A stretch of DNA of 64,000 nucleotides from Rhizobium sp. ARZ01 (GCF_014851675.1 NZ_JACVAE010000001.1:992001-1056000), one strand, 5' to 3'. Numbered from the stretch's first letter, positions 16,070-35,038 are shown. Made by a program: numbers and translations. The notes: generated by a model not told the origin, from the letters alone.

Positions 16070-16099
16070 GGCCTCGCGGGCAACCGCGGGGCCTTTTGT
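16070..16099 (+). terminator. Rho-independent terminator of first tuf
   Basis: GGCCTCGCGG pairs with CCGCGGGGCC (one G-U) and is followed directly by TTTTGTT. Confidence 0.85.
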
Positions 16100-16823
16100 T
16101 CTCCGGAAGATGCAGCCACGACACCAATCCCTTTCTTTCGCTGCGCCCGTGAGGTGAGCCCTGCGGGCCGGTGTCCTGTGATGAAGGCCGGTGGCCTTTG
16201 AGCAAATGGTGCAGGCAGGACCATTGGGATGGCACATGTATCTCGGCAGGCGAGGCGGACCTCCGTTGGTATGATGACGCCTGCGGAGTGCTGGACCCTG
16301 GTGCGCGAGTATCGGCGGCCCGCGACTGCGTCCGTGGCGGTAGTGCGCCCGCTTGGTACGATCGGCGAAAAGGTAGCTGGGATCGTTACTGCTGCGACGT
16401 GATGGCTGCCGCCGCGTAAATCCGCCGTTTGGTAGCACCGGACCTTGCGAATGCCTGCCTATGTGGATGCCGTTTCGAGCAGGCGCGGTAGGCCGGCGGG
16501 TAGGGGGGGCATCGCAGCTTTTGCGCCTGACGGACCCATGCTGCGCAACGGGGCGTTGCTCGCGGACGCCGTCGGCTGCACATTCATGTCACGTCGCGCG
16601 GTGCCCGCGGGTGATTCAGCGGGTGATTCAGTTGACTGTTTTGCAGCGTATGGGTTCGTACGGAGCGCGCGCCAGGCTGGGTATGCAACGAAGCGCAAAT
16701 CGAACTCACGCGAGCCAGTCGGCTGGATTTGGAAAAGTCGAAAAACGCACTTGCCAATCGTTTCTGCCCGTCTTAAAGGGGGGCACACGTTTCCGGCGGC
16801 ACTAATGCGGTCTGGAAGTGTGA
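16100..16823. other. Long intergenic region before tRNA-Trp, no supported gene
   Basis: About 720 bp. Open frames here look like shadows of GC-rich non-coding DNA. A 12-bp tandem pair GCGGGTGATTCA lies at 16607-16630, and TTGACT at 16632 with TTCGTA 17 bp on (16655) is a weak candidate promoter for tRNA-Trp/secE. Confidence 0.4.
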
Positions 16824-16899
<76 letters not shown>

Positions 16900-17086
16900 T
16901 TCGCACGTCAGCGCAGTCCGTCTGCAGCGGTGATGGAAAGGCAAACCGGGCGGTGTCGTCCAATTTCGGGTAAAGCGTGATTGCCTCTTGTGAAAAGAAG
17001 AATCGCGCTTTATGTAGGGCAAAACAGACACGCGGTGCGTGGGGCTGAGGTTTCGGCTTTACGCGCCGTAATGGCGTGGGCATTCA

Positions 17087-17287
17087 ATGGCATCCAAAAC
17101 GAATCCGATAGCGTTTCTGCAGCAGGTCCGCTCCGAAGCGTCAAAAGTGACTTGGCCGACGCGGCGCGAGACGATGATCTCGACCGTAATGGTGCTCATT
17201 ATGGTCTTCTTTGCCGCACTGTTTTTCTTTGCTGCAGACCAGCTGATGGGTTGGCTGATCGGCCTTATCCTCAACGTCGGCGCGTGA
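17087..17287 (+). CDS. secE: Preprotein translocase subunit SecE
   Basis: A 66-residue short-form SecE with one transmembrane helix. The conserved cytoplasmic amphipathic segment reads [21 protein letters not shown], with the invariant TWP, followed by a hydrophobic helix ([27 protein letters not shown]). With SecY, encoded at 45638, it forms the core Sec channel in the inner membrane. It is followed 16 bp later by nusG, the near-universal pairing. The short single-helix form is typical of alphaproteobacteria. Confidence 0.96.
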   Translation: MASKTNPIAFLQQVRSEASKVTWPTRRETMISTVMVLIMVFFAALFFFAADQLMGWLIGLILNVGA

Positions 17288-17303
17288 TTGGGTGGAGATG
17301 AGC

Positions 17304-17834
17304 ATGGCTTCGCGTTGGTATATCGTTCACGCCTATTCGAATTTCGAGAAGAAGGTCGCCGAATCGATCGAGGAGAAGGCTCGCCAGAAGGGGCTTGAGC
17401 ATCTCTTTGAGAAGATTTTGGTGCCGACCGAGAAGGTTGTTGAAGTGCGTCGTGGCCGCAAGGTCGACGCTGAGCGCAAGTTCTTCCCGGGCTATGTGCT
17501 CGTGCGCGCCAACCTGACGGATGAGGCCTATCATCTCATCAAGAACACGCCGAAAGTGACCGGCTTCCTTGGTTCCGACAACAAGCCCGTTCCGATTCCG
17601 GATCATGAGGCTGAGCGGATTCTCGGGCAGGTGCAGGAAGGCGTCGATCGGCCGAAGCCTTCGATTTCTTTCGAGATCGGCGAGCAGGTTCGCGTTTCCG
17701 ACGGTCCGTTCGCGTCCTTCAATGGCATTGTCCAGGACGTGGATGAAGAGCGTTCGCGCCTCAAGGTCGAGGTGTCGATCTTCGGTCGCGCTACGCCGGT
17801 CGAGTTGGAATACGGCCAGGTCGAGAAGATCTGA
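17304..17834 (+). CDS. nusG: Transcription termination/antitermination factor NusG
   Basis: A 176-residue NusG. The NGN domain starts [19 protein letters not shown] and includes [31 protein letters not shown]; the C-terminal KOW domain reads [34 protein letters not shown]. It binds RNA polymerase, supports Rho-dependent termination and couples transcription to ribosomes through S10. Frame starts at GTG 17292 and ATG 17298 precede ATG 17304; GGTGGAG is best placed for 17304, and [11 protein letters not shown] is the usual N-terminus. It is co-transcribed with secE. Confidence 0.97.
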   Translation: MASRWYIVHAYSNFEKKVAESIEEKARQKGLEHLFEKILVPTEKVVEVRRGRKVDAERKFFPGYVLVRANLTDEAYHLIKNTPKVTGFLGSDNKPVPIPDHEAERILGQVQEGVDRPKPSISFEIGEQVRVSDGPFASFNGIVQDVDEERSRLKVEVSIFGRATPVELEYGQVEKI

Positions 17835-17879
17835 TCAAAGGCGCCGCCCGGGCTTGGCTCTGTGGCGGCGCGGCAAGTT

Positions 17880-17965
17880 CCGGCGCTCTTGTGGCGCCGG
17901 TGCGGGTAACCCCGCAACTCGCGTGGAAGGATGGGCGCCTGAAGCCGGGTGCCATGTTCCGCACC
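17880..17965 (+). promoter_or_regulatory. Leader of rplKA with tandem hairpins (candidate L1-binding leader)
   Basis: CCGGCGC/GCGCCGG (17880-17900) is followed at once by TGCGGG/CCCGCA (17901-17916) and then CTCGCGTGGAAGGATGGGCG. In other bacteria ribosomal protein L1 represses this operon by binding the leader; the position and the GTGGAAGGATGGG stretch fit, but I cannot confirm the fold. Confidence 0.45.
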
Positions 17966-18043
17966 ACGCAACCGCAGCCGCTGCCCCTTTTGGGGTGGCA
18001 TGAATGACCGGGCAACCGGTCGCGTACAGAAAGGCAGAGAGAA

Positions 18044-18472
18044 ATGGCTAAGAAAGTTGCAGGCCAGCTCAAGCTGCAGGTTTCGGCAGGATCGGCAAAC
18101 CCGTCCCCGCCGATCGGCCCTGCGCTTGGTCAGCGTGGCATTAACATCATGGAATTCTGCAAGGCGTTCAATGCCGCCACGCAGGAAATGGAAAAAGGTA
18201 TGCCGATCCCGGTCGTCATCACCTATTACCAGGACAAGTCCTTCACCTTCGTCATGAAGCAGCCGCCGGTAACCTACTTCCTCAAGAAGGAAGCTGGTCT
18301 GAAGTCGGGTTCCAAGACCCCGGGCAAGGCAAAGGCAGGCACCATCACTGAGGCTCAGGTCCGCAAGATCGCCGAAGCCAAGATGAAGGACCTGAATGCT
18401 GCCGACGTAGAAGGCGCAATGGCGATGGTCGCGGGCTCGGCTCGCTCCATGGGCCTGGAAGTGGTGGGCTGA
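18044..18472 (+). CDS. rplK: 50S ribosomal protein L11
   Basis: A 142-residue L11 that binds the GTPase-centre RNA of 23S rRNA with L10/L7-L12 and contacts elongation factors. The N-terminal domain has the conserved [33 protein letters not shown]; the C-terminal RNA-binding domain has [14 protein letters not shown] and ends with a helix carrying [13 protein letters not shown]. It sits 209 bp after nusG with a structured leader and is followed 4 bp later by rplA, the normal order. Confidence 0.98.
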   Translation: MAKKVAGQLKLQVSAGSANPSPPIGPALGQRGINIMEFCKAFNAATQEMEKGMPIPVVITYYQDKSFTFVMKQPPVTYFLKKEAGLKSGSKTPGKAKAGTITEAQVRKIAEAKMKDLNAADVEGAMAMVAGSARSMGLEVVG

Positions 18473-18476
18473 GACC

Positions 18477-19172
18477 ATGGCGAAGATTGCAAAGCGTATC
18501 CAGAAGATCCGTGAAGGGATCGATCCGACCAAGCTCGTCGCACTCGGCGATGCCATCGCTCTGGTCAAGGAGCGGGCGGTGGCGAAATTCGACGAAACCG
18601 TCGAAATCGCCATGAACCTCGGCGTTGACCCGCGTCACGCAGACCAGATGGTCCGCGGCGTCGTTAACCTGCCGAACGGCACGGGCCGCTCGGTTCGCGT
18701 TGCCGTGTTTGCACGTGGCGCCAAGGCCGACGAGGCCAAGGCTGCTGGTGCGGACATCGTTGGTGCGGAAGACCTGCTGGAGATCGTCCAGGGCGGCAAG
18801 ATTGACTTCGATCGCTGCATCGCGACCCCGGACATGATGCCGCTCGTCGGCCGTCTCGGTAAGGTCCTCGGCCCGCGTGGCATGATGCCGAACCCGAAGG
18901 TCGGCACGGTGACGATGGACGTCGCCGGCGCTGTCAAGGCGTCCAAGGGCGGCGCTGTCGAGTTCCGCGTCGAGAAGGCCGGTATCATTCACGCCGGTAT
19001 CGGCAAGGCTTCCTTCGACGCCAAGGCGCTCGAAGAAAACATCAAGGCCTTCGCTGATGCCGTCATCAAGGCGAAGCCGGCTGGCGCGAAGGGTAACTAC
19101 GTCAAGCGCGTAGCGATCTCCTCGACCATGGGCCCGGGCGTCAAGATCGACCCGTCGACCGTAACGGCCTAA
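18477..19172 (+). CDS. rplA: 50S ribosomal protein L1
   Basis: A 231-residue L1, the protein of the mobile stalk at the E site that helps release deacylated tRNA. Domain I elements [20 protein letters not shown] and the two-domain signature around [25 protein letters not shown] are clear. L1 is also the usual translational repressor of its own rplKA mRNA. It starts 4 bp after the rplK stop, so the two are translated together. A stem-loop at 19208-19235 follows. Confidence 0.98.
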   Translation: MAKIAKRIQKIREGIDPTKLVALGDAIALVKERAVAKFDETVEIAMNLGVDPRHADQMVRGVVNLPNGTGRSVRVAVFARGAKADEAKAAGADIVGAEDLLEIVQGGKIDFDRCIATPDMMPLVGRLGKVLGPRGMMPNPKVGTVTMDVAGAVKASKGGAVEFRVEKAGIIHAGIGKASFDAKALEENIKAFADAVIKAKPAGAKGNYVKRVAISSTMGPGVKIDPSTVTA

Positions 19173-19514
19173 TGATTTTCGCCGGACCTCGGTCTGGCGA
19201 CACCAAGAATTCCCGGTCATGTCTGGCCGGGAATTTCCGGGGCAACCCGGAACTCCTGTCCGAGATTGCAGGTGGTTATCCCTTAATCACTTTGCCTGCA
19301 TGAGACGGGTAAGACCTGGATTTTACCCCGCAGAGATGCGCGGAAAGAATTCGGTTCGAACCTACCTTGCCTTGTGCCCCGGCCGATATGGTCGAGCGCG
19401 AGGGGACAGGATCCTCGAGCGTCGCTCGGGATTTTCGAAAGAAGATCCCTGGCGGCAAAGGCAAACCCGATGGGGTCTGCGGAAGTCCGTAGCCCCGTCA
19501 ACTGGAGATAGGCA
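19173..19514 (+). promoter_or_regulatory. rplJ leader region (L10-leader type) with terminator-like hairpin
   Basis: A 342-bp non-coding leader. It starts with AATTCCCGG/CCGGGAATT (19208-19216 with 19227-19235, 10-nt loop), which could end part of the rplKA transcription. Further hairpins around GCAGGTGG...CACTTTGCCTGC and the GGACAGGATCC region occupy the place of the known L10-binding leader. Autoregulation by L10(L12)4 is established in other bacteria and inferred here. Confidence 0.5.
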
Positions 19515-20033
19515 GTGGAAAGAGCGGAAAAACGCGAATTCGTCACGGAGCTGAACGAAGTCTTCAAGGCTTCCGGTTCGGTTGTCGTGGCCCGCTATGC
19601 CGGTATCACCGTTGCGCAGATGAACGATCTTCGTACGAAGATGCGTGCTGCGGGCGGAACCGTCAAAGTCGCGAAGAACCGCCTGGCCAAGATTGCCCTT
19701 CAGGGTACGGAGTCGGAAGGGATGTCTGATCTCTTCCAGGGTCAGACGCTCATTGCATACGCAAATGATCCGATGATCGCTCCGAAGGTTGCCATGGAAT
19801 TCGCCAAGACCAACGACAAGCTCGTTGTTCTCGGTGGTGCCATGGGTGCGACCACGCTCGACGCCGATGCAGTCAAGTCGCTTGCGACCCTGCCGTCGTT
19901 GGACGAGCTGCGTGCGAAGCTGCTGGGCCTGCTGAATGCCCCGGCAACGCGCGTCGCCACGGTCGTTGCAGCACCGGCAAGCCAGCTTGCTCGCGTGTTC
20001 GCAGCCTACGCCAAGAAGGACGAAGCCGCGTAA
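19515..20033 (+). CDS. rplJ: 50S ribosomal protein L10
   Basis: A 172-residue L10, base of the L7/L12 stalk. Conserved parts are [22 protein letters not shown] near the N-terminus, [16 protein letters not shown], and a C-terminal helix ending [16 protein letters not shown] that docks L7/L12 dimers. Translation begins with GTG (19515) behind a GGAG, a good match to alignment-based starts in rhizobia. It forms the L10 operon with rplL and probably rpoBC, and is preceded by a long structured leader. Confidence 0.97.
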   Translation: MERAEKREFVTELNEVFKASGSVVVARYAGITVAQMNDLRTKMRAAGGTVKVAKNRLAKIALQGTESEGMSDLFQGQTLIAYANDPMIAPKVAMEFAKTNDKLVVLGGAMGATTLDADAVKSLATLPSLDELRAKLLGLLNAPATRVATVVAAPASQLARVFAAYAKKDEAA

Positions 20034-20093
20034 GGCGGTTTTTCGCTGTAAATCAAACAACCCAGTTCGAACCGAACAAAAGGAACTACCAAA

Positions 20094-20471
<378 letters not shown>

Positions 20472-20487
20472 TATTGATACTGCGATG

Positions 20488-20515
20488 GGAGAGGGCCTTC
20501 AGGTCCTCTCCTGTC
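20488..20515 (+). terminator. Hairpin after rplL (attenuator candidate)
   Basis: GGAGAGG pairs with CCTCTCC, with an inner CCT/AGG pairing in the loop. The tail TGTCAAAGTTTCTC is only partly T-rich, so partial termination before rpoBC is plausible. Confidence 0.55.
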
Positions 20516-20522
20516 AAAGTTT

Positions 20523-20583
20523 CTCTTGAACTGATTACCCAAAAGCCGGTGAAACGGCTTTTGGGTAATGGGTTCTTCAAGAG
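20523..20583 (+). other. Long two-tier hairpin in the rplL-rpoB intergenic region
   Basis: A perfect 15-bp stem (20534-20548 with 20555-20569, 6-nt loop) is enclosed by a second 8-bp stem CTCTTGAA/TTCAAGAG (20523-20530 with 20576-20583) across a 3/6-nt internal loop. No T-run follows, so it is a candidate RNase III processing site rather than a terminator, at the place where enterobacteria also process the rplL-rpoB message. Confidence 0.6.
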
Positions 20584-20730
20584 GATGGTTCTGAACCGAA
20601 GCGAAAGGCAATCCGGCCGGCGTCTTCGGGAGGCAGAACGAGATTGAGAATACCCATTGATTGACGGGATCGACTGGCCAGCGAACCCCGTCCGTTGCAG
20701 GCCCGGATGCACAAATTTGAAGGAGCGACG

Positions 20731-23700
20731 ATGGCTCAGACCCTTTCGTTTAACGGTCGTAGGCGCGTACGCAAGTTTTTTGGTAAAATCCCCGAAGTAG
20801 CAGAGATGCCGAACCTCATCGAGGTTCAGAAGGCATCGTATGACCAGTTCCTGATGGTCGAGGAGCCCGCGGGCGGTCGCCCGGACGAGGGTCTCCAGAC
20901 AGTTTTCAAGTCGGTCTTCCCGATCACCGACTTTTCCGGCGCTTCGATGCTGGAATTCGTTTCCTACGAGTTCGAGCCGCCGAAGTTCGACGTGGAGGAG
21001 TGCCGCCAGCGCGACTTGACCTATGCAGCGCCCCTGAAGGTGACGTTGCGTCTGATCGTGTTCGATATCGACGAGGATACCGGCGCGAAGTCGATCAAGG
21101 ACATCAAGGAACAGAACGTCTACATGGGCGACATGCCGCTCATGACGGACAACGGTACCTTCATCGTCAACGGCACCGAGCGCGTCATCGTCTCGCAGAT
21201 GCACCGTTCGCCGGGCGTCTTCTTCGACCACGACAAGGGCAAGAGCCACTCTTCCGGCAAGCTTCTGTTTGCTGCCCGCGTGATTCCTTACCGCGGCTCC
21301 TGGCTCGACATCGAGTTCGACGCCAAGGACATCGTGCACGCCCGTATCGACCGTCGCCGCAAGATCCCGGTGACATCGCTGCTGATGGCGCTCGGCATGG
21401 ACGGCGAGGAAATCCTGTCGACCTTCTACACGAAGTCGCTCTATCAGCGCGACGGCGAAGGCTGGCGCGTGCCGTTCCATCCGGAAGCGCTGAAGGGGCA
21501 GAAGGCCGTCGTTGACATGATCGACGCCGATACCGGCGAAGTCGTGGTCGAGGCCGGCAAGAAGCTGACCCCGCGGCTGCTGAAGCAGCTGACGGAGAAG
21601 GGCCTCAAGGCGCTCAAGGCGACCGACGACGACCTGTACGGCAATTACCTGGCCGAAGACGTCGTCAACTACGGCACGGGTGAAATCTACCTGGAAGCCG
21701 GCGACGAGATCGACGAGAAGACTTTGCCGGTCATCCTGGCTGCGGGCTTCGACGAGATTCCTGTCCTCGACATCGACCACATCAACGTGGGTGCCTATAT
21801 CCGCAACACGCTCAACGTCGACAAGAACGAAAACCGTCAGGACGCTCTATTCGACATCTACCGCGTCATGCGTCCGGGCGAACCGCCGACGATGGACTCG
21901 GCTGAGGCCATGTTCCAGTCGCTGTTCTTTGACGCCGAGCGCTACGACCTTTCGGCCGTTGGCCGCGTCAAGATGAACATGCGTCTCGACCTCGACGTCG
22001 CAGACACCGTTCGCGTCCTGCGCATGGAAGACATCCTGGCCGTTGTGAAGATGCTCGTCGACCTGCGCGACGGCAAGGGCGAGATCGACGACATCGACAA
22101 CCTCGGCAACCGCCGTGTCCGTTCGGTCGGTGAGTTGATGGAGAACCAGTATCGCCTGGGTCTGCTGCGCATGGAGCGCGCCATCAAGGAGCGCATGTCG
22201 TCGATCGAGATCGATACGGTCATGCCGCAGGACCTGATCAACGCCAAGCCGGCCGCCGCCGCCGTTCGTGAATTCTTCGGCTCCTCGCAGCTGTCGCAGT
22301 TCATGGACCAGGTGAACCCGCTTTCGGAGATCACCCACAAGCGCCGTCTTTCGGCTCTTGGCCCGGGCGGTCTGACCCGCGAGCGCGCCGGCTTCGAAGT
22401 CCGCGACGTTCACCCGACCCACTACGGCCGTATCTGCCCGATCGAAACGCCTGAGGGCCCGAACATCGGTCTGATCAACTCGCTTGCCACCTTTGCCCGC
22501 GTCAACAAGTACGGCTTCATCGAGAGCCCGTACCGCAAGATCGTCGACGGCAAGGTGACGACCGACGTCGTCTATCTGTCGGCGATGGAAGAGGCGAAGT
22601 ACCACGTCGCTCAGGCGAACTCGGTGCTGAACGCCGATGGCGAGTTCGAGGAAGAGTTCGTCGTTTGCCGTCACGCCGGCGAAGTCATGCTGTCGCCGCG
22701 CGACCAGATCAACCTGATGGACGTTTCGCCGAAGCAGCTCGTTTCGGTCGCGGCCGCGCTCATTCCGTTCCTTGAGAACGACGACGCGAACCGCGCGCTC
22801 ATGGGCTCGAACATGCAGCGTCAGGCCGTTCCGCTCCTGCGGGCGGAAGCGCCGTTCGTCGGCACCGGCATGGAGCCGGTCGTCGCTCGTGACTCCGGCG
22901 CGGCTATCGCGGCACGCCGCGGCGGTGTAGTCGACCAGGTCGATGCGACCCGTATCGTTATCCGGGCGACCGAAGATCTCGATCCGGGCAAGTCCGGCGT
23001 CGACATCTACCGTCTGCAGAAGTTCCAGCGTTCGAACCAGAACACCTGCGTCAACCAGCGTCCGCTGGTCACCGTCGGTGACGTTCTGAACAAGGGTGAC
23101 ATCATCGCTGACGGTCCGTCGACTGACCTCGGCGATCTGGCGCTCGGCCGCAACGCGCTCGTCGCGTTCATGCCCTGGAACGGCTACAACTATGAAGACT
23201 CGATCCTGCTTTCCGAGCGCATCGTGTCCGACGACGTCTTCACCTCCATCCACATCGAGGAATTCGAAGTGATGGCGCGTGACACCAAGCTTGGTCCGGA
23301 AGAAATCACGCGCGACATTCCGAACGTTTCGGAAGAGGCGCTGAAGAACCTTGATGAAGCTGGTATCGTCTACATCGGCGCCGAAGTTCAGCCGGGCGAT
23401 ATCCTCGTCGGCAAGATCACGCCGAAGGGCGAAAGCCCGATGACGCCGGAAGAGAAGCTTCTGCGCGCCATCTTCGGTGAGAAGGCTTCCGACGTCCGCG
23501 ATACCTCCATGCGCATGCCGCCGGGCACCTTCGGTACCGTCGTCGAAGTTCGCGTCTTCAACCGCCACGGCGTGGAGAAGGACGAGCGCGCGATGGCGAT
23601 CGAGCGCGAGGAAATCGAGCGTCTTGCCAAGGACCGCGATGACGAGCAGGCAATCCTGGACCGCAACGTCTATGGTCGTCTGATCGACATGCTGCGTGGT

Positions 23701-24870
23701 CACGTGGCTGTTGCCGGTCCTAAGGGCTTCAAGAAGGGCACCGAGCTCTCCAACGCCGTCATCTCCGAATATCCCCGCTCGCAGTGGTGGATGTTCGCTG
23801 TCGAGGACGAAAAGGCACAGGGCGAGATCGAAGCGCTTCGTGGCCAGTACGACGAGTCCAAGTCGCGCCTTGAACAGCGCTTCATGGACAAGGTCGAGAA
23901 GGTCCAGCGCGGTGACGAAATGCCTCCGGGCGTGATGAAGATGGTCAAGGTCTTCGTTGCCGTGAAGCGCAAGATCCAGCCGGGTGACAAGATGGCCGGC
24001 CGTCACGGCAACAAGGGTGTCGTATCGCGCATCGTTCCGGTCGAGGACATGCCGTTCCTCGAAGACGGCACGCATGTCGACATCGTGCTGAACCCGTTGG
24101 GCGTGCCTTCGCGCATGAACGTCGGCCAGATCCTGGAGACGCACCTCGGTTGGGCTTGCGCCGGCATGGGCAAGCAGATCGGCGAGATGCTGGACGCCTA
24201 CAAGGCAGGCGCCGACATCAAGCCGTTGCGCGACACGATCGACAGCGTCATCGGATCCGGTCCCAAGGGTGAGCCGATCAAGCAGTACGACGATGAATCG
24301 ATCGTCAAGCTGGCCGAACAGACCCGCCGCGGCGTTTCCATCGCGACCCCGGTCTTCGACGGCGCCGTCGAGAAGGACGTCAACGAGATGCTCGAGCAGG
24401 CCGGCCTCAAGGTGTCCGGTCAATCGACGCTCTACGACGGCCGTACCGGCGACCAGTTCGACCGCCAGGTCACCGTCGGCTACATCTACATGCTCAAGCT
24501 GAACCACCTCGTGGACGACAAGATCCACGCCCGTTCGATCGGCCCGTACTCGCTCGTGACCCAGCAGCCGCTCGGTGGCAAGGCGCAGTTCGGCGGTCAG
24601 CGCTTCGGGGAAATGGAGGTCTGGGCACTGGAAGCTTACGGCGCCGCCTACACCCTGCAGGAAATGCTGACGGTGAAGTCGGACGACGTGGCAGGCCGCA
24701 CCAAGGTCTACGAGGCGATCGTTCGTGGCGACGACACCTTCGAGGCCGGCATTCCCGAGAGCTTCAACGTTCTCGTCAAGGAAATGCGCTCGCTGGGTCT
24801 GTCGGTCGAGCTGGAGAATTCGAAGGTCGAGTCGACCGGCGAAGCCCAGCTTCCGGACGCTGCCGAATAA
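20731..24870 (+). CDS. rpoB: DNA-directed RNA polymerase subunit beta
   Basis: The 1379-residue beta subunit. The rifampicin region reads [22 protein letters not shown] with the Gln, Asp, His and later Ser residues of sensitive enzymes unchanged. Further on are [28 protein letters not shown], the [10 protein letters not shown] motif, and the C-terminal [18 protein letters not shown] block. The frame opens at 20695, but AAGGAG precedes ATG 20731 and [12 protein letters not shown] is the family start. It follows rplL through a hairpin-rich spacer and precedes rpoC by 182 bp. Essential, cytoplasmic, part of the core enzyme with RpoA (48917) and RpoC. Confidence 0.98.
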   Translation: MAQTLSFNGRRRVRKFFGKIPEVAEMPNLIEVQKASYDQFLMVEEPAGGRPDEGLQTVFKSVFPITDFSGASMLEFVSYEFEPPKFDVEECRQRDLTYAAPLKVTLRLIVFDIDEDTGAKSIKDIKEQNVYMGDMPLMTDNGTFIVNGTERVIVSQMHRSPGVFFDHDKGKSHSSGKLLFAARVIPYRGSWLDIEFDAKDIVHARIDRRRKIPVTSLLMALGMDGEEILSTFYTKSLYQRDGEGWRVPFHPEALKGQKAVVDMIDADTGEVVVEAGKKLTPRLLKQLTEKGLKALKATDDDLYGNYLAEDVVNYGTGEIYLEAGDEIDEKTLPVILAAGFDEIPVLDIDHINVGAYIRNTLNVDKNENRQDALFDIYRVMRPGEPPTMDSAEAMFQSLFFDAERYDLSAVGRVKMNMRLDLDVADTVRVLRMEDILAVVKMLVDLRDGKGEIDDIDNLGNRRVRSVGELMENQYRLGLLRMERAIKERMSSIEIDTVMPQDLINAKPAAAAVREFFGSSQLSQFMDQVNPLSEITHKRRLSALGPGGLTRERAGFEVRDVHPTHYGRICPIETPEGPNIGLINSLATFARVNKYGFIESPYRKIVDGKVTTDVVYLSAMEEAKYHVAQANSVLNADGEFEEEFVVCRHAGEVMLSPRDQINLMDVSPKQLVSVAAALIPFLENDDANRALMGSNMQRQAVPLLRAEAPFVGTGMEPVVARDSGAAIAARRGGVVDQVDATRIVIRATEDLDPGKSGVDIYRLQKFQRSNQNTCVNQRPLVTVGDVLNKGDIIADGPSTDLGDLALGRNALVAFMPWNGYNYEDSILLSERIVSDDVFTSIHIEEFEVMARDTKLGPEEITRDIPNVSEEALKNLDEAGIVYIGAEVQPGDILVGKITPKGESPMTPEEKLLRAIFGEKASDVRDTSMRMPPGTFGTVVEVRVFNRHGVEKDERAMAIEREEIERLAKDRDDEQAILDRNVYGRLIDMLRGHVAVAGPKGFKKGTELSNAVISEYPRSQWWMFAVEDEKAQGEIEALRGQYDESKSRLEQRFMDKVEKVQRGDEMPPGVMKMVKVFVAVKRKIQPGDKMAGRHGNKGVVSRIVPVEDMPFLEDGTHVDIVLNPLGVPSRMNVGQILETHLGWACAGMGKQIGEMLDAYKAGADIKPLRDTIDSVIGSGPKGEPIKQYDDESIVKLAEQTRRGVSIATPVFDGAVEKDVNEMLEQAGLKVSGQSTLYDGRTGDQFDRQVTVGYIYMLKLNHLVDDKIHARSIGPYSLVTQQPLGGKAQFGGQRFGEMEVWALEAYGAAYTLQEMLTVKSDDVAGRTKVYEAIVRGDDTFEAGIPESFNVLVKEMRSLGLSVELENSKVESTGEAQLPDAAE

Positions 24871-24875
24871 GCTTC

Positions 24876-24908
24876 AACAGTGCGCGTTGCCAGACAGCGC
24901 GCACTGTT
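24876..24908 (+). other. Hairpin between rpoB and rpoC
   Basis: AACAGTGCGCG and CGCGCACTGTT form a perfect 11-bp stem with an 11-nt loop, just after the rpoB stop. CCCTGG follows rather than Ts, so I read it as a processing or stabilising element. Confidence 0.55.
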
Positions 24909-25052
24909 CCCTGGTCCGCCGCCAGCGGCGGGCAGGGGGCTTGGCCGCTTCTTCGGAAGCGGCACTATCCGTTTCAAGCGGCATTGCGGCACCCGGGTAT
25001 CGCCGCATTCGCCCGCTAAGCTGAGGGCCTCAGGCCCACAAAGGAGACAGGC

Positions 25053-29267
<4,215 letters not shown>

Positions 29268-29320
29268 GGTTGCGGAAGGGCGTGAGCCCATCTGTCGCGC
29301 CGGAAGAATTGACAAGTGCA

Positions 29321-29349
29321 AAACGCCCGGAGAAATCCGGGCGTTTTTA
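29321..29349 (+). terminator. Rho-independent terminator of rpoBC
   Basis: AAACGCCCGG and CCGGGCGTTT form a perfect 10-bp stem with a 6-nt loop; TTAC follows. Confidence 0.88.
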
Positions 29350-29528
29350 CGTTCTGTTTGGTCGTTAAGTTCTCATGAGTACGAAGCCGGACGCCGCGAT
29401 CACCAACTACCCGTTTGTCAAGTCCGAGCGTGCAACAATTTTAGTAGCGTTCTCCCCCAAATGGGGGTGGTGAATGCATCTCTATACATGTCAAAATTGT
29501 GCCGCAATAAATATCAGAGGGGAAGTAA

Positions 29529-29777
29529 ATGGCAGATACAGAAGCATGCATACTGCACCCTACTGAACCGCAGTTGGGTGATGTCATCAATGCAAACATG
29601 CATACGTTGGTTCTAAAAACCTCGTCGACTGCGGTCTATCGCGACCTCAGCGGCGGGCAAATCCTGCTCAAGGGCAGCGGGTTCGAATTCGAAGGCGATG
29701 TCGCGGTGCGCGGAACCGTAACGGGCGCAATCTTCGAGGACGAAAAGGGGGCTACCTACCTCGCTTGGGAGGTCTAG
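29529..29777 (+). CDS. Small hypothetical protein (82 residues)
   Basis: I do not recognise the family with certainty. AGGGGAAG lies 5 nt before the ATG. The product has no signal peptide, is acidic, and is rich in short beta-type segments (TLVLKTSS, GGQILLKGSGFEFEGDVAVRGTVTGAIF). The GxGFEFEG...GTVTG pattern recalls pieces of RTX or calcium-binding repeat proteins, so it could be the remnant or the start of a larger one; no continuation is visible downstream. The upstream stretch is more AT-rich than its surroundings, which may point to acquisition. Confidence 0.55.
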   Translation: MADTEACILHPTEPQLGDVINANMHTLVLKTSSTAVYRDLSGGQILLKGSGFEFEGDVAVRGTVTGAIFEDEKGATYLAWEV

Positions 29778-29911
29778 CCTCCCGAAGGCTTCGCCGATCG
29801 ACGCGGAACAGGGAACGCGCTGGGGCCCACGATGGTCGGCGAAGCCACATTGAAGAGGTGTGAGTAGGGGGCCTTCAGCCAGCACCCGCGCCCACCTCGC
29901 CACTGTCTACG

Positions 29912-30208
29912 TCAGGCAAAACGGATGATCGCAACCTCACCTTCGAGCGCGCCCCGGTAGGCCGACGCATGCGGCTCGTCATCAGGTGCATCCGACAGCG
30001 TGCCGATCTGATCCAGGTCCGCCTCGAGAAAACCTTCCTCTGCCAGCGCGTTGAGCGCCTCCCGAACCGCACTGTCATCGTCAGGTGCCCGCAACATCAC
30101 ATGGATGTCGATCCCTTCAGCGTCTCCGTCGCGCTCATAGGCCTTGCCGATGATGATGAACACCATGGCATCCTCGGTATTGTTGTCGTTGTCGGGAGAG
30201 ATGGTCAT
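29912..30208 (-). CDS. Conserved hypothetical protein (98 residues)
   Basis: An acidic, cytoplasmic-looking protein starting MTISPDNDNNTEDAMVFIIIGKAYERDGDAEGIDIHVML, then an alpha-beta part EALNALAEEGFLEADLDQIGTLSDAPDDEPHASAYRGALEGEVAIIRF. The frame continues upstream to 30313, but GAAGGA before ATG 30208 and the compact start favour the shorter form. I recall similar short proteins in other rhizobia but know no function. It lies opposite to and between the rpoC and rpsL units. Confidence 0.72.
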   Translation of the reverse strand: MTISPDNDNNTEDAMVFIIIGKAYERDGDAEGIDIHVMLRAPDDDSAVREALNALAEEGFLEADLDQIGTLSDAPDDEPHASAYRGALEGEVAIIRFA

Positions 30209-30313
30209 GATGCTGTCCTTCGGATAATGAGAGCCCACCTCAATACGCCCGTTGCATTGAAATGGAAAGCGATGCGGCGACCGCGGCGACGCGCCGTTAT
30301 TGCTAATTGGCAT

Positions 30314-30776
30314 GAGGAGCCGAGAAGAATTGGCATTGATTCTTTTTTGACGCTTCCTTAAGAATCACGAAGTGAGAGCTTAGGCCCTGCGAAGAGGGTA
30401 GTATCCGGCAGAGACGTCCAGTCGTGACGCAAAAGCCCCGCTTTTCAGGGCTTGCGATAGGCCGCGCGCAAGAATATTTCCCTGATCCCCTTGACGCCTG
30501 GGGTTTAAGTCAGTAGATGGCACGCGCATCGGAGCCCATACGAGGCTGGCTTTTTCAGTACGACACGTATCGAAGTTTGCCTCATACAAGGTTCCAACGC
30601 ACGTTGAAGACATGAAAGCTGCACGCATGACGCGGGAATAGCGCGTCCTCTGCCTTCGAGGGCCATCTGCCAAAAGCGGATCGGTCCTGTTTTGCGCATG
30701 AACACAAGCGTGTGGAAAGCGCCGGAAACGGTTAACTCCGCCCGAAAGGGTAACGAGAATTACAAGGGATGGTTAT
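30314..30776. other. Intergenic region upstream of rpsL
   Basis: No supported gene. It holds the rpsL promoter candidate at 30491 and an AAGCCC/GGGCTT hairpin at 30433-30453. Confidence 0.45.
30491..30519 (+). promoter_or_regulatory. Candidate promoter of the str operon (rpsL-rpsG-fusA-tuf)
   Basis: TTGACG, 17-bp spacer, TAGATG, preceded by C as in rhizobial CTTGAC promoters. It lies about 260 bp upstream of rpsL, leaving a long leader that may hold the S7/S12 regulatory structure. Confidence 0.5.
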
Positions 30777-31148
30777 ATGCCTACCGTACAACAGCTGATC
30801 CGTAAGCCGCGTCAGGCACAGGTAAAGCGCAACAAGGTTCCTGCCCTGCAGGAGAACCCGCAAAAGCGCGGCGTATGCACCCGCGTCTACACGACCACGC
30901 CGAAGAAGCCGAACTCGGCTCTGCGTAAGGTCGCCAAGATCCGCCTCACCAACGGCTTCGAAGTCATTGGTTATATCCCGGGTGAAGGTCATAACCTTCA
31001 GGAGCACTCCGTCGTTATGATCCGTGGCGGCCGCGTGAAGGACCTTCCGGGTGTGCGCTATCACATCATCCGTGGTGTTCTCGATACCCAGGGTGTCAAG
31101 AACCGCAAGCAGCGCCGCTCCAAGTATGGCGCGAAGCGTCCGAAGTAA
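30777..31148 (+). CDS. rpsL: 30S ribosomal protein S12
   Basis: A 123-residue S12 at the decoding centre. [19 protein letters not shown] and [12 protein letters not shown] are intact, with lysines at both positions whose change commonly gives streptomycin resistance, so a sensitive-type protein is expected. First gene of the str operon; rpsG follows after 54 bp, then fusA and the second tuf. Confidence 0.98.
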   Translation: MPTVQQLIRKPRQAQVKRNKVPALQENPQKRGVCTRVYTTTPKKPNSALRKVAKIRLTNGFEVIGYIPGEGHNLQEHSVVMIRGGRVKDLPGVRYHIIRGVLDTQGVKNRKQRRSKYGAKRPK

Positions 31149-31190
31149 CCTGTAACCGGCGCCATTTCGCTGGAACCCAATTCAAGTTGA

Positions 31191-31673
<483 letters not shown>

Positions 31674-31694
31674 TCTCGAAAAAGGCAGTTCCTT

Positions 31695-33794
<2,100 letters not shown>

Positions 33795-33862
33795 CCGGAA
33801 TACGCCACCCGAAACGAATTGAACCATTCCCCGCCTAGGGGACAGAAAATGGAGAGCCGGAA

Positions 33863-35038
<1,176 letters not shown>

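Noticed and set aside
16607..16630. A tandem repeat GCGGGTGATTCA x2
   Set aside because: Only two units and no links to a gene or a structure; too little to report as a finding.
16100..16823. Several ORFs between tuf and tRNA-Trp
   Set aside because: Rich in Arg, Cys and Trp, with no start signals or motifs, as is typical of GC-rich non-coding DNA.
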